Made by a program: the position numbers and the translations under genes. From RGIG4708 sp045633845 (GTDB lineage: Bacteria; Bacillota; Clostridia; UMGS1810): 44,871 nucleotides of DNA. The notes beneath the pieces are model-generated. The model saw only the letters and a program-made list of their open reading frames with translations, ran no database searches and was not told the DNA's origin. The stretch lies in the NCBI GenBank assembly GCA_045633845.1, contig JAZQZC010000022.1:1-44871 (forward strand), in the 5' to 3' direction. The stretch's first letter is position 1. Each line of letters begins with the position of its first letter. Shown in pieces: positions 30,106 to 38,901 of the stretch.

Positions 30106-30867
30106 TTACTCACCCCACTGTGGATTGGTAAGCAGCTGCGGGCTGCCGTCTGTTATAAGGATTGTATTTTCGTAATGCGCTGCAAGTGAGCCGTCGCGGG
30201 TTTTGACTGTCCATCCGTCGCCCATAAGGTCAGTTTCGGGGCCTCCGTAGTTGACCATTGGTTCAACGGCGATTGTCATACCCTTGGCAAGCCGTATTCC
30301 GCGACCGAAGGTTCCGTGATTTGGTATCTCGGGACTTTCGTGCAGCTTTTGGCCGATGCCGTGGCCGCAATAGTTTCGTATAACAGAAAATCCGTTACTT
30401 TCAACATATTGCTGAATAGTTGCGCTTATGCTGCCGAGTCTTTCGCCGGACTTAGCATATTTTAAGCCCTCGTAAAAGCTTTGCTCTGTTACATCAATGA
30501 GCCTTTGTGCTTCACTGTTAATACTGCCTACACCAAAGGTTCGGGCTGCATCTGCGTGAAAGCCATTTTTTACTGCACCAATGTCGATGCTTATTATGTC
30601 GCCATCCTTAAGTAATGTGCTCTTGTTTGGTATGCCGTGGATAATCACGTTGTTTACCGATGCACATATGCTTGCGGGAAAGCCGTTATAATTTTTGAAC
30701 GACGGTTTGGCGCCACAGCTTAAAATATAATCATATGCAATTTTGTCAAGCTCTAAGGTTGAAATACCCGGCTTTATGTGACTGCGGAGAAGTTCTAAGG
30801 TTTGGAATACAATTTTCCCGGACTCACGCATTTTTGCAATGTCTGCGCCCGACTTTAAATATATCAT
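30106..30867 (-). CDS. map: Methionine aminopeptidase, type I
   Basis: Removes N-terminal methionine from new proteins. 253 residues, the minimal type Ia form without an SH3-like extension. Metal ligands are visible: both Asp in SIDIGAVKNGFHADAAR, His in GHGIGQKLHE, Glu in AVEPMV and Glu in HYENTILIT. It follows adk, as in Bacillus and Clostridia. Confidence 0.97.
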   Translation of the reverse strand: MIYLKSGADIAKMRESGKIVFQTLELLRSHIKPGISTLELDKIAYDYILSCGAKPSFKNYNGFPASICASVNNVIIHGIPNKSTLLKDGDIISIDIGAVKNGFHADAARTFGVGSINSEAQRLIDVTEQSFYEGLKYAKSGERLGSISATIQQYVESNGFSVIRNYCGHGIGQKLHESPEIPNHGTFGRGIRLAKGMTIAVEPMVNYGGPETDLMGDGWTVKTRDGSLAAHYENTILITDGSPQLLTNPQWGE

Positions 30868-30881
30868 CCCTTATTCCTCCG

Positions 30882-31520
30882 TCAATCACAAGAGGCAAGA
30901 GCCGAGAGGATATCGTCTGTGATTTCCTCAACACTTCTGTTGCCGTCTATTTTAACAAGCTTGCCGAGCTTATCATAATAGTTTTTTAGCACCTCTGTGC
31001 TCTCATGATAAACCTCAAGTCTGTTTTTGATTGTCTCTTCGCAATCATCGGGTCTTGTTATGAGCGCGCCGCCGCATTTTTCGCATTTATCTCCCGCTTT
31101 GCTCGGGTTATTTGTAACGTGATATGTCGCTGCGCACTCGCTGCACTCTCTGCGGCCACCGAGGCGTTCCAGTATTATGGAATCGTCTACCTCAATGGAA
31201 AGTGCACAATTTATTGAAATGCCCATTTTGTTTAATTCATCAGCCTGAGCAATGGTTCGCGGAAAGCCGTCAAGTATAAATCCGTTTTTGCAATCGGACT
31301 CTTTAAGACGTTCGTTTATAATTCCGATAACCACATTGTCGGGAACGAGCTTGCCTTCGTCAATATAGCCTTTTGCTATTTTTCCGATTTCGGTTTGGTT
31401 CCTGATGGCATTTCGTATTATTGCTCCGGTTGAAATTGTTGGTATATTATATCTTTCACATATTACTGCTGCCTGTGTGCCTTTACCTGCACCTGGAGCA
31501 CCTAACATAATAAGATTCAT
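30882..31520 (-). CDS. adk: Adenylate kinase
   Basis: Interconverts ATP + AMP and 2 ADP. 212 residues, long-lid form. GAPGAGKGTQ at about 7-16 is the P-loop, DGFPRTIAQA near 85 binds AMP, and four cysteines in the lid (CSEC near 129, CEKC near 149) make the zinc knuckle typical of Gram-positive enzymes. The start at ATG 31520 gives the conserved MNLIMLGAPG; a GTG 12 nt upstream is in frame but lies on the ribosome site. Confidence 0.97.
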   Translation of the reverse strand: MNLIMLGAPGAGKGTQAAVICERYNIPTISTGAIIRNAIRNQTEIGKIAKGYIDEGKLVPDNVVIGIINERLKESDCKNGFILDGFPRTIAQADELNKMGISINCALSIEVDDSIILERLGGRRECSECAATYHVTNNPSKAGDKCEKCGGALITRPDDCEETIKNRLEVYHESTEVLKNYYDKLGKLVKIDGNRSVEEITDDILSALASCD

Positions 31521-31534
31521 AAATTTAATCACCC

Positions 31535-32803
31535 TTAATCCAAAAAGCCTTTGTAGTGACGCATAAGCATCTGTGACTCAATTTGCTTAACTGTTTCAAG
31601 AGCAACACCAACCATAATGAGAAGTGAAGTTCCGCCGATTGAAATGCTGAATCCTGAAACCTGACCGAGAATCATCGGTACACAAGCTACAATTGCCAGG
31701 AATATAGCACCTGCAAGTGTAATTCTTGTAAGGATTTTGCTGATATAATCACTGGTAGGCTTACCTGAGCGGATGCCAGGGATAGAGCCGCCGTTTCTCT
31801 TCATATTGTTGGCAATCTCAATTGGATTGAACTGGATTGCTGTATAGAAATATGTGAAGAACAATATGAGCAGGAAGTAGAGTACAATGTATACCCAGCC
31901 TGAGGTTACCTCTCTCCAGAATGCACCCCAGAAGCCTGTTGTAGGCATACCGCCTGTAAAGCTCATAATTGTTGATGGGAAAGCAAGAATTGACATTGCA
32001 AAGATGATTGGAATAACGCCTGCCATAGCCACTTTAATCGGAATATGTGTGCTCTGACCGCCGTACATTTTACGGCCAACCATACGTTTTGCATACTGAA
32101 CCGGAATTCTTCTTTCGGCATCGGTAATAAATACTACAAATGCAACCATTGCAACCGCAAATATTGCAATAGCGATAAGTCCCCAAATGCTGATTGCATC
32201 ATTTATAAAGTTTTGATACAAACCGTAAATCATACTTGGAACACTTGATACGATACCCGCAAAGATTATCATTGAAATACCGTTGCCCACACCTTTTTCG
32301 GTGATTTGTTCGCCAAGCCACATAATAAATGCAGTGCCTGCGGTAAAGGTTGCTACGATTACTACATAACTTACAAATCCCGGGTTTTCAACAGCGCCTC
32401 GAAGTCCAAAGTAAAGACCTGTCGCCTGAATGAAAGCAAGAATTATTGTTACATAGCGAGTCCATTTTGCAATTACTTTTTTGCCTTCTTCTCCTTCTTT
32501 TGCAAGACGCTCAAGAGCAGGAATTGCAACTGTTAAGAGCTGAAGAATAATTGATGCGTTGATATATGGTGTAATACTCATTGCAAAAATTGTTGCATTG
32601 CTGAATGAGCCACCGGAAAAACTGTCGAGAAGTGCAAACAGGTTGTTGCCGTTGCCCTCTACGAGTGATTGAAGCACCTCTGCATTCAAGCCCGGAACGG
32701 GGATGAATGTACCAAGACGGAATACTACAATCATAAACAATGTGTAAAGCATTCTTTTACGGAGATCCGGGATTTTCCATGCGTTTCTCAGAGTCGAAAT
32801 CAC
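31535..32803 (-). CDS. secY: Preprotein translocase subunit SecY, GTG start
   Basis: Channel-forming subunit of the Sec translocon. 422 residues with ten predicted membrane helices. The N-terminus MISTLRNAWKIPDLRKRMLYTL matches the family. GTPFIPVPG-like plug region (GTFIPVPGLNAE near 32-43) and the cytoplasmic loop GGSIPGIRSGKPT near 343 are intact. The start codon is GTG at 32803, with GAGGTGA 8 nt upstream inside the end of rplO. Confidence 0.97.
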   Translation of the reverse strand: MISTLRNAWKIPDLRKRMLYTLFMIVVFRLGTFIPVPGLNAEVLQSLVEGNGNNLFALLDSFSGGSFSNATIFAMSITPYINASIILQLLTVAIPALERLAKEGEEGKKVIAKWTRYVTIILAFIQATGLYFGLRGAVENPGFVSYVVIVATFTAGTAFIMWLGEQITEKGVGNGISMIIFAGIVSSVPSMIYGLYQNFINDAISIWGLIAIAIFAVAMVAFVVFITDAERRIPVQYAKRMVGRKMYGGQSTHIPIKVAMAGVIPIIFAMSILAFPSTIMSFTGGMPTTGFWGAFWREVTSGWVYIVLYFLLILFFTYFYTAIQFNPIEIANNMKRNGGSIPGIRSGKPTSDYISKILTRITLAGAIFLAIVACVPMILGQVSGFSISIGGTSLLIMVGVALETVKQIESQMLMRHYKGFLD

Positions 32804-32804
32804 T

Positions 32805-33245
32805 TTACATCACCTCAGCCTTTCCGCCTGCCGCTTCGATTTTTGCTATAGCAGCTTGTGTGAATTTAGCAGCCTTCACTGTAACCTTAACATTAATATC
32901 GCCGTTGCCGAGAACCTTAATACCGTCAAGAGTTTTCTTAATGATACCTGCTTCTTTAAGTGCTGCTGCATCTACAACTGCACCATTTTCAAATTTATTT
33001 AAATCGGATACATTGATTTCGCAGTACTGCTTTGCAAATATATTTGTAAAGCCGCGTTTTGGCAATCTTCTGTAAATAGGCATCTGACCGCCTTCAAAGC
33101 CGATTCTTACGCCGCCGCCTGATCTTGCTTTCTGACCTTTGTGACCGCGACCTGCTGTTTTACCATTACCTGAACCGTGACCTCTGCCTTTTCTTTTTGT
33201 ATCCTTAGTTGAACCTTCACCTGGTTTAAGTTCAAACAATTTCAT
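32805..33245 (-). CDS. rplO: 50S ribosomal protein L15
   Basis: 146 residues: MKLFELKPGEGS, then the Gly/Arg/Lys-rich extension GRGHGSGNGKTAGRGHKGQKAR that threads into the 23S core, and a C-terminal globular domain. AAAGGAGG lies 7 nt upstream. The stop is one base from the secY start. Confidence 0.97.
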   Translation of the reverse strand: MKLFELKPGEGSTKDTKRKGRGHGSGNGKTAGRGHKGQKARSGGGVRIGFEGGQMPIYRRLPKRGFTNIFAKQYCEINVSDLNKFENGAVVDAAALKEAGIIKKTLDGIKVLGNGDINVKVTVKAAKFTQAAIAKIEAAGGKAEVM

Positions 33246-33266
33246 TTAGAGCACCTCCTTTGGAAT

Positions 33267-33446
33267 TTATATTTCTTCGACGCTTACCAAATGATTCACT
33301 TTCTTTGTCATACCGATGATAGCCGGTGATGCATCATGAATCTTTTCGTCTCTGATTTTCTTTAGTCCGAGAGCTGCAACTGTTGCAATCTGGTCTTTTT
33401 TGTAACCAATGGGGCTCTTTACTAAAGTAACTTTAATTTTAGCCAT
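33267..33446 (-). CDS. rpmD: 50S ribosomal protein L30
   Basis: 59 residues, MAKIKVTLVKSPIGYKKDQ then TVAALGLKKIRDEKIHDASP and a tail KVNHLVSVEEI. This is the usual bacterial short L30, between rpsE and rplO. AGGAGG lies 8 nt before ATG 33446. Confidence 0.97.
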   Translation of the reverse strand: MAKIKVTLVKSPIGYKKDQIATVAALGLKKIRDEKIHDASPAIIGMTKKVNHLVSVEEI

Positions 33447-33483
33447 TATCTTATCCTCCTAATTTAATAGTTGTGTTGTGTTA

Positions 33484-33984
33484 TTAACCCAACAATTCTT
33501 CAACGGTTTTACCGCGGAGTGCAGCAACTTCTTCTGCTACCTTAAGGCTCTTAAGACCTTCGATTGTTGCGCTAACAAGGTTATGAGGATTGTTAGAACG
33601 AAGTGACTTTGTTCTGATGTCACGGATACCTGCAAGCTCTAGTACGTCACGCGCACATCCGCCTGCGATAACACCGGTACCGGGAGCAGCAGGTTTTAAA
33701 AGTACTCTGCCTGCGCCAAACTCACCAATTACTTCGTGAGCGATTGTAGTACCAACCATCGGAACAGTAATCATATTCTTTTTAGCATCTTCGATTGCTT
33801 TTCTTACTGCATCAGGGATTTCGGCTGCTTTACCGGTACCTACGCCAACGTGGCCTGCGCCATCACCAACTACCATAAGTACAGCAAATCTAAAAGTTCT
33901 ACCGCCCTTTACAACCTTAGCAACACGATTTATGCTAACAATTTTTTCTTGTAAATCTAATGTTTCAGGATTAAATTTTTCCAT
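33484..33984 (-). CDS. rpsE: 30S ribosomal protein S5
   Basis: 166 residues. The double-stranded RNA-binding N-domain (KIVSINRVAKVVKGGRTFRF, about 14-33) and the C-domain with AAPGTGVIAGG are present. It is involved in decoding accuracy and helicase activity at the mRNA entry. It follows rplR by 19 nt. Confidence 0.98.
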   Translation of the reverse strand: MEKFNPETLDLQEKIVSINRVAKVVKGGRTFRFAVLMVVGDGAGHVGVGTGKAAEIPDAVRKAIEDAKKNMITVPMVGTTIAHEVIGEFGAGRVLLKPAAPGTGVIAGGCARDVLELAGIRDIRTKSLRSNNPHNLVSATIEGLKSLKVAEEVAALRGKTVEELLG

Positions 33985-34003
33985 AAAAGCTTTATACCTC
34001 CTT

Positions 34004-34372
34004 TTAGAATTCTAAGCCGCCTTCTCTGGCACCTTCTGCAAGCTCGGCTACTCTACCGTGGTACAAGTAACCGCCTCTGTCAAATACAACGTTTTTAATA
34101 CCTTTTTCCAAAGCTCTCTTAGCAACGAGAATGCCTACTTCTTTAGCAGCTTCCTTGTTGCCACCGTAGCTAACTTTTTCTTTGATTTCTTTATCAAGAG
34201 AACAAGCGCTAACAAGTGTTGTGCCGGTAGTGTCATCAATAACCTGTGCGTATACGTTGCTGTTTGAACGGAATACGTTAAGTCTTGGACAAGCAGGAGT
34301 TCCGGAAATATTTTTTCTTACTCTATAATGTCTTTTAATTCTTGCAGCATTACTGTCTTTTTTCTTTATCAT
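34004..34372 (-). CDS. rplR: 50S ribosomal protein L18
   Basis: 5S rRNA-binding protein of the central protuberance, 122 residues: RIKRHYRVRKNISG near 12-25, PRLNVFRSNSNVYAQVIDD, and C-terminal FDRGGYLYHGRVAELAEGAREGGL. Confidence 0.98.
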   Translation of the reverse strand: MIKKKDSNAARIKRHYRVRKNISGTPACPRLNVFRSNSNVYAQVIDDTTGTTLVSACSLDKEIKEKVSYGGNKEAAKEVGILVAKRALEKGIKNVVFDRGGYLYHGRVAELAEGAREGGLEF

Positions 34373-34393
34373 AATCGTTTACTCCTTTCTACC

Positions 34394-34939
34394 TTATTTC
34401 TTAGCACCTGTTTTACCTTCTTTACGTCTGATAACTTCATCAGAGTACTTAATACCCTTGCCCTTATATGGTTCAGGCAATCTCTTTTCTCTGATAACTG
34501 CAGCTATCTGACCAACAATCTGCTTGTTAATACCTTTAACAATGATTGTATTTGGGTTAGGAACCTCAAGTGTATAATCGTCTGTATCCTGGAATTCTAC
34601 AGGGTGTGAGTAACCCAGGTTGAGTGTAAGTGTTTTGCCGTTCTTAGCACATCTGTAACCAACACCGTTGATTTCGAGTGTTTTAGTAAAGCCGTCTGTA
34701 ACACCTACTACCATATTGTTGAGGAGTGATCTGGTAAGACCGTGGAGAGCTCTGTGCTCTTTAACTTCAGAAGGTCTTTCTACGATAATCTGATCTCCTT
34801 CAACTTTAATTATCATATCTTTATGAAGTGTATCGCAAAGTGTGCCTTTAGGGCCTTTAACAGTAACTTCATTATTTGTTCCAACAGTAACAGTAACGCC
34901 ATTTGGAATTGTAATTGGCATTCTACCTATTCTGGACAA
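34394..34939 (-). CDS. rplF: 50S ribosomal protein L6, TTG start
   Basis: 181 residues with the two L6 repeats and the C-terminal PEPYKGKGIKYSDEVIRRKEGKT segment. The start is placed at TTG 34939, which gives the canonical (M)SRIGRMPI and has AGGAGG 8 nt upstream. An in-frame GTG at 34948 is only 1 nt past that ribosome site and adds three unconserved residues. Confidence 0.96.
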   Translation of the reverse strand: MSRIGRMPITIPNGVTVTVGTNNEVTVKGPKGTLCDTLHKDMIIKVEGDQIIVERPSEVKEHRALHGLTRSLLNNMVVGVTDGFTKTLEINGVGYRCAKNGKTLTLNLGYSHPVEFQDTDDYTLEVPNPNTIIVKGINKQIVGQIAAVIREKRLPEPYKGKGIKYSDEVIRRKEGKTGAKK

Positions 34940-34961
34940 TATGTTCACCTCCTAAATAATC

Positions 34962-35360
34962 TTACCATACAAATGCTAATACTTCGCCGCCCACGTTGTT
35001 TTTGCGAGCTTCTTTGTCTGTCATAATACCCTTAGAGGTGGAAACGATTGCGATTCCAAGTCCTCTGAGTACTCTTGGCATTTCATCTTTACTAGCATAT
35101 ACTCTAAGTCCCGGTTTACTTACTCTTTTAAGACCGGAAATAACCTTTGTTTTGTTTGCGCCGTACTTAAGTGTAATTTTGATTACACCCTGTAATCCGT
35201 CTTCTATAACTTCATAACCTGCAATGTAACCTTCGTCCAAAAGAATTTTTGCAATAGCAAGCTTCATTTTTGAAGAAGGAACAGAAACAGTTTCATGCTT
35301 TGAAGAGTTTGCATTTCTTATGCGTGTAAGCATATCTGCAATTGGATCGGTAATTTGCAT
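34962..35360 (-). CDS. rpsH: 30S ribosomal protein S8
   Basis: 132 residues: ITDPIADMLTRIRNA at the start and the C-terminal GIAIVSTSKGIMTDKEARKNNVGGEVLAFVW. It binds helix 21 of 16S rRNA. In E. coli it represses the spc operon; whether it does so here is unknown. Confidence 0.98.
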   Translation of the reverse strand: MQITDPIADMLTRIRNANSSKHETVSVPSSKMKLAIAKILLDEGYIAGYEVIEDGLQGVIKITLKYGANKTKVISGLKRVSKPGLRVYASKDEMPRVLRGLGIAIVSTSKGIMTDKEARKNNVGGEVLAFVW

Positions 35361-35390
35361 AATTTGTTACCTCCTTTTATAAACTTTATC

Positions 35391-35576
35391 TTACCAACTA
35401 GCTTTTTTAACGCCCGGAATCTGACCTTTGTAAGCCAATTCTCTGAAGCAGATACGGCAAATGCCGAATTTTCTCAAGTATGCGTGCGGTCTTCCGCAGA
35501 TTTTACATCTGGTATATTCACGAGTTTTGTACTTTTGCGGCTTCTGCTGTTTTAAAACCATAGATTTTTTTGCCAT
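35391..35576 (-). CDS. rpsN: 30S ribosomal protein S14, zinc type
   Basis: 61-residue zinc-binding (type Z) S14. CKICGRPHAY near 24 and CRICFREL near 40 provide four cysteine ligands. It lies between rplE and rpsH. A zinc-free paralogue, if present, would be elsewhere. Confidence 0.98.
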   Translation of the reverse strand: MAKKSMVLKQQKPQKYKTREYTRCKICGRPHAYLRKFGICRICFRELAYKGQIPGVKKASW

Positions 35577-35592
35577 TGTGAATACCCTCCTC

Positions 35593-36135
35593 TCACGCCT
35601 TAGTAAATGGTGCGCCCATCAATGCAAGAAGTTCTCTTGCTTCTTCATCAGTTTTAGCTGTTGTTGTGAAGATGATGTCCATACCTCTAATTTTGTCGAT
35701 TTTATCATAATCAATTTCAGGGAATATAAGTTGTTCCTTAACACCAAGTGCATAGTTGCCTCTGCCGTCAAAAGAGTTAGGGTTAATACCTCTGCAGTCT
35801 CTTACACGTGGGAGTGCAATGCTAAAGAGTCTATCCATAAACTCAAACATTTTGTCACCGCGAAGTGTAACCTTACAGCCGATGTTCATACCTTCTCTGA
35901 TTTTAAAGTTGGCAACAGACTTTTTAGCCTTTGTAACTACAGGCTTTTGACCTGTAATGGTAGCCAAGTCGTTCATAGCAGCTTCTAATGCTTTTGCATT
36001 GTCTTTAGCTTCACCAACACCGATGTTTATAACGATTTTATCAAACTTTGGAATCTGCATTGGGCTTTTGTAGCCGAATTTTTCCATAAGAGCAGATTTT
36101 ACTTCGTTTTCATATTTCGCTCTCATTCGTACCAT
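35593..36135 (-). CDS. rplE: 50S ribosomal protein L5
   Basis: 180 residues. Binds 5S rRNA and contacts the P-site tRNA. KIVINIGVGEAKDNAKALE near 30, KPVVTKAKKSVANFKIREG, and RDFRG-like RDCRGINPNSFDGRGNYALG are present. AGGAGG lies 10 nt before ATG 36135. Confidence 0.98.
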   Translation of the reverse strand: MVRMRAKYENEVKSALMEKFGYKSPMQIPKFDKIVINIGVGEAKDNAKALEAAMNDLATITGQKPVVTKAKKSVANFKIREGMNIGCKVTLRGDKMFEFMDRLFSIALPRVRDCRGINPNSFDGRGNYALGVKEQLIFPEIDYDKIDKIRGMDIIFTTTAKTDEEARELLALMGAPFTKA

Positions 36136-36158
36136 GTGCGAAATCCTCCTCTCTAATA

Positions 36159-36485
36159 TTAGTCATCAAAAACTTCTAAGCAGTTTTTGCAATATCTTGA
36201 TTTTTTACCGTCGCCAAGTATTTTGTAACCAATTCTTGTAGGCTTGCCGCATTTGTTACAAATGTGCATAACCTTGCAAGCAAAGATTGGAGCTTCCTGG
36301 CTGATGATACCGCCTGTTTCTCCTGCTCTTCTTGGTTTTGTGTGCTTGGTAACCATATTTACGCCTTCAACGATAACAGTTCTTTTGTTAACGCCTACCG
36401 ACAATACGTTACCTTTTTTGCCTTTATCTTTACCGGAGATAACTACTACATTATCACCTTTTTTAATATGAACTCTGTTTTTCAT
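36159..36485 (-). CDS. rplX: 50S ribosomal protein L24
   Basis: 108 residues with an N-terminal KOW motif (KKGDNVVVISGKDKGKKGNVL at 8-28). It initiates 23S assembly. Two CxxC-like pairs (CNKCGKPTRIG near 76, CKNC near 98) suggest zinc binding, as in several Clostridia. Confidence 0.97.
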   Translation of the reverse strand: MKNRVHIKKGDNVVVISGKDKGKKGNVLSVGVNKRTVIVEGVNMVTKHTKPRRAGETGGIISQEAPIFACKVMHICNKCGKPTRIGYKILGDGKKSRYCKNCLEVFDD

Positions 36486-36504
36486 TTTCAGTTACCTCCT
36501 ATTC

Positions 36505-36873
36505 TTACAGAACTTCAGGTGCCAATGACAAAATCTTCATATAATCGTTGTCTCTGAGCTCTCTTGCGATAGGCCCAAATATACGAGTACCTCTTGGGGT
36601 TTTATCATCTTTTATAATAACTGCTGCATTTTCGTCGAACTTGATGTATGTTCCATCGTTACGTCTAACGCCTGAAACGCTTCGAACGATAACAGCTTTA
36701 ACTACATCACCTTTTTTAACAACACCACCTGGTGTTGCTTTTTTAACGGAAGCAACTACTACATCACCGATATTGGCATATTTTCTTTTGCTGCCGCCCA
36801 TAACTCTGATACACATAATTTCTTTTGCACCTGTGTTATCAGCAACCTTCATCAATGTCTGTGGTTGTATCAT
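36505..36873 (-). CDS. rplN: 50S ribosomal protein L14
   Basis: 122 residues, highly conserved: MIQPQTLMKVADNTGAKE, VMGGSKRKYANIGDVVVASVK, and FGPIARELRD near the C-terminus. It forms intersubunit bridges with 16S rRNA. Confidence 0.98.
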   Translation of the reverse strand: MIQPQTLMKVADNTGAKEIMCIRVMGGSKRKYANIGDVVVASVKKATPGGVVKKGDVVKAVIVRSVSGVRRNDGTYIKFDENAAVIIKDDKTPRGTRIFGPIARELRDNDYMKILSLAPEVL

Positions 36874-36896
36874 GTGATTTACTCTCCTTCCTTAGA

Positions 36897-37151
36897 TTAC
36901 TGAGCTTTTTCCACGATTTCAACAAGTCTCCATCTCTTGTCTTTAGAGAGCGGTCTTGTTTCCATAACCTTTACTCTGTCACCAACATGAGCCATATTTG
37001 TTTCATCGTGAGCCTTAAGTTTGTATGTCTTTTTAACAATTTTGCTGTACAATTTGTGTTTTACATTATAATCAATAGCAACAACAATTGTTTTATCCAT
37101 TTTGTCGCTAACTACTCTACCTATACGGGTTTTTCTGTAATTACGTTCCAT
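36897..37151 (-). CDS. rpsQ: 30S ribosomal protein S17
   Basis: 84 residues, OB fold: RKTRIGRVVSDKMDKTIVVAID near 6-27, HDETNMAHVGDRVKVMETRPLSKDKRWRLVEI. AGGAGG lies 8 nt upstream of ATG 37151. Confidence 0.98.
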   Translation of the reverse strand: MERNYRKTRIGRVVSDKMDKTIVVAIDYNVKHKLYSKIVKKTYKLKAHDETNMAHVGDRVKVMETRPLSKDKRWRLVEIVEKAQ

Positions 37152-37172
37152 TTAGAATTTCCTCCTCTCTTA

Positions 37173-37373
37173 TTAAACAGTTTGTGCTAATTCTCTTTCA
37201 CGAAGGATTGTTTTAATCTGTGCGATTGTTCTCTTCACTTCAGTAATTACCTTTGGATTGTCGAGCTGATTTGTAGCATGCTGAAATCTCAGGTTAAACA
37301 ATTCAGCTTTAAGTTCATCCAACTTCTGATTTAATTCCATATCAGTAAGATCTCTGATTTCATTAATTTTCAC
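37173..37373 (-). CDS. rpmC: 50S ribosomal protein L29, GTG start
   Basis: 66-residue helical hairpin near the exit tunnel. The GTG start at 37373 gives the family N-terminus (M)KINEIRDLTDMELNQKL and overlaps the rplP stop by 11 nt, so translation is probably coupled. No strong ribosome site precedes it. A longer in-frame reading from 37400 would duplicate rplP coding sequence and is rejected. Confidence 0.93.
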   Translation of the reverse strand: MKINEIRDLTDMELNQKLDELKAELFNLRFQHATNQLDNPKVITEVKRTIAQIKTILRERELAQTV

Positions 37374-37803
37374 TCGAATCACCGTCCGTTTCCTGATCAT
37401 CGCGTGTTACAAATTTACATTTGATTGGGAGCTTGTGCATAGCAAGACGAAGTGCTTCTCTTGCAACAGGCTCTGCAACACCGCCGATTTCAAATAATAT
37501 TCTGCCCGGCTTAACAACAGCTACCCAGTATTCAGGTGAACCTTTACCTGAACCCATTCGTGTTTCAGCAGGCTTTTCTGTTACAGGCTTGTCAGGGAAT
37601 ATTTTAATCCAAACCTGACCGCCTCTCTTTGTATAACGAGTCATAGCAATACGGGCTGCTTCAATCTGATTGCTTGTGATCCATGCAGGCTCAAGTGCCT
37701 GAATACCAAAATCACCATAAGCAAGCTTGTTACCGCGTGATGCCTGGCCTTTAAGACGGCCTCTCATAACTCTTCTGTATTTAACTCTTTTTGGTAACAA
37801 CAT
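37363..37803 (-). CDS. rplP: 50S ribosomal protein L16
   Basis: 146 residues: MLLPKRVKYRRVMRGRLKG, GDFGIQALEPAWITSNQIEAARIAMTR, MGSGKGSPEYWVAVVKPGRI. It lies near the A site and is needed for late subunit assembly. The acidic C-terminal tail (DDQETDGDSSEN) is lineage-specific and overlaps the rpmC start. Confidence 0.98.
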   Translation of the reverse strand: MLLPKRVKYRRVMRGRLKGQASRGNKLAYGDFGIQALEPAWITSNQIEAARIAMTRYTKRGGQVWIKIFPDKPVTEKPAETRMGSGKGSPEYWVAVVKPGRILFEIGGVAEPVAREALRLAMHKLPIKCKFVTRDDQETDGDSSEN

Positions 37804-37805
37804 GA

Positions 37806-38498
37806 TTATCTGCCTCCTTTGCTCTTTCTTTCTCTCTGTTTTGGAGCAGGCTGTGCAGCTGCGGCATTGGCTTTAAGCACTTCACCTTTGTAGATCCATA
37901 CCTTTACACCGATTTTACCGTAGGTTGTGTCTGCTTCTGCAAAACCGTAGTCAATGTCTGCTCTGAGTGTCTGAAGCGGAATAGTACCTTCGTGATACTG
38001 TTCGGTTCTCGCAATTTCAGCACCGCCAAGACGACCTGAACAAGCTGTTTTGATACCTTTAGCGCCCATTTTCATAGCTCTGCCCATAACCTGTTTCATT
38101 GCTCTTCTGAATGAAATACGTCTCTCGAGCTGTGCAGCAATGTTTTCTGCAACGAGCTGTGCATCAATTTCAGCATTTTTAACTTCAACAATGTCAACAA
38201 TGACATTTTTCTTAATTAATTTTTCAACGCTTTCCTTAATCTTATCCTTTTCTGCACCATTTTTACCAATGAGGATACCAGGCTTTGCAGTGTGGATATG
38301 AACTCTTACCTTATTGTCGTTTCTTTCAATTTCAATTTTTGAAATACCGGCTGAGAAAAGAGACTTTTTAAGGAACTTTCTGATTTTGTAATCTTCAACG
38401 AGCATATCGCCGAAGTCTTTTTTGTTAGCATACCATTTGGAATCCCAATCTTTGATAACGCCAACTCTAACTCCATGTGGATGTACTTTCTGACCCAA
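37806..38498 (-). CDS. rpsC: 30S ribosomal protein S3, TTG start
   Basis: 230 residues, with a type II KH domain (GKNGAEKDKIKESVEKLIKK near 74-93) and the C-terminal ACSGRLGGAEIARTE. It forms part of the mRNA entry. The start codon is TTG at 38498, giving (M)GQKVHPHGVRVG, the family start, with AGGAGG 8 nt upstream. The tail is Ala/Gln/Lys-rich. Confidence 0.96.
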   Translation of the reverse strand: MGQKVHPHGVRVGVIKDWDSKWYANKKDFGDMLVEDYKIRKFLKKSLFSAGISKIEIERNDNKVRVHIHTAKPGILIGKNGAEKDKIKESVEKLIKKNVIVDIVEVKNAEIDAQLVAENIAAQLERRISFRRAMKQVMGRAMKMGAKGIKTACSGRLGGAEIARTEQYHEGTIPLQTLRADIDYGFAEADTTYGKIGVKVWIYKGEVLKANAAAAQPAPKQRERKSKGGR

Positions 38499-38515
38499 GG
38501 TTCTTTCCTCCTATC

Positions 38516-38863
38516 TTATTCTTTTTCTTTCAATACAACAGTGATGTGGCTTGTTCTTTTTCTGATTCTGAAAGCCCTTCCCTGTGCTCTTGGTCTTACT
38601 CTTTTAAGAGTTGGACCCTGATTTGCGTAAACTTCTGCAACATACAATTTTTCAACATCCATTTCGTGGTTGTTTTCTGCGTTTGCCATTGCTGAAAGCA
38701 AAAGTTTTTCTACGATTTCGGCACCTGCCTTTGGTGTGAGCTTGAGTATTGCAAGCGCTTCACCAACAGATTTATTTCTGATTAAATCGATTACGATTTT
38801 AACTTTTCTTGAAGAAATACGAGCATAACTTAATTTAGCTCTAGCTTCTTTGATAGCTTCCAT
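38516..38863 (-). CDS. rplV: 50S ribosomal protein L22
   Basis: 115 residues: ARISSRKVKIVIDLIRNKSVGEALAIL near 14-40, and the tunnel-lining beta-hairpin RVRPRAQGRAFRIRKRTSHITVVL near 89-112, a site of macrolide-resistance changes. No unusual residues were noticed. Confidence 0.98.
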   Translation of the reverse strand: MEAIKEARAKLSYARISSRKVKIVIDLIRNKSVGEALAILKLTPKAGAEIVEKLLLSAMANAENNHEMDVEKLYVAEVYANQGPTLKRVRPRAQGRAFRIRKRTSHITVVLKEKE

Positions 38864-38901
38864 TCGTAAATCCTCCCTTCTGAATACTTAGGATATATAA
38901 A

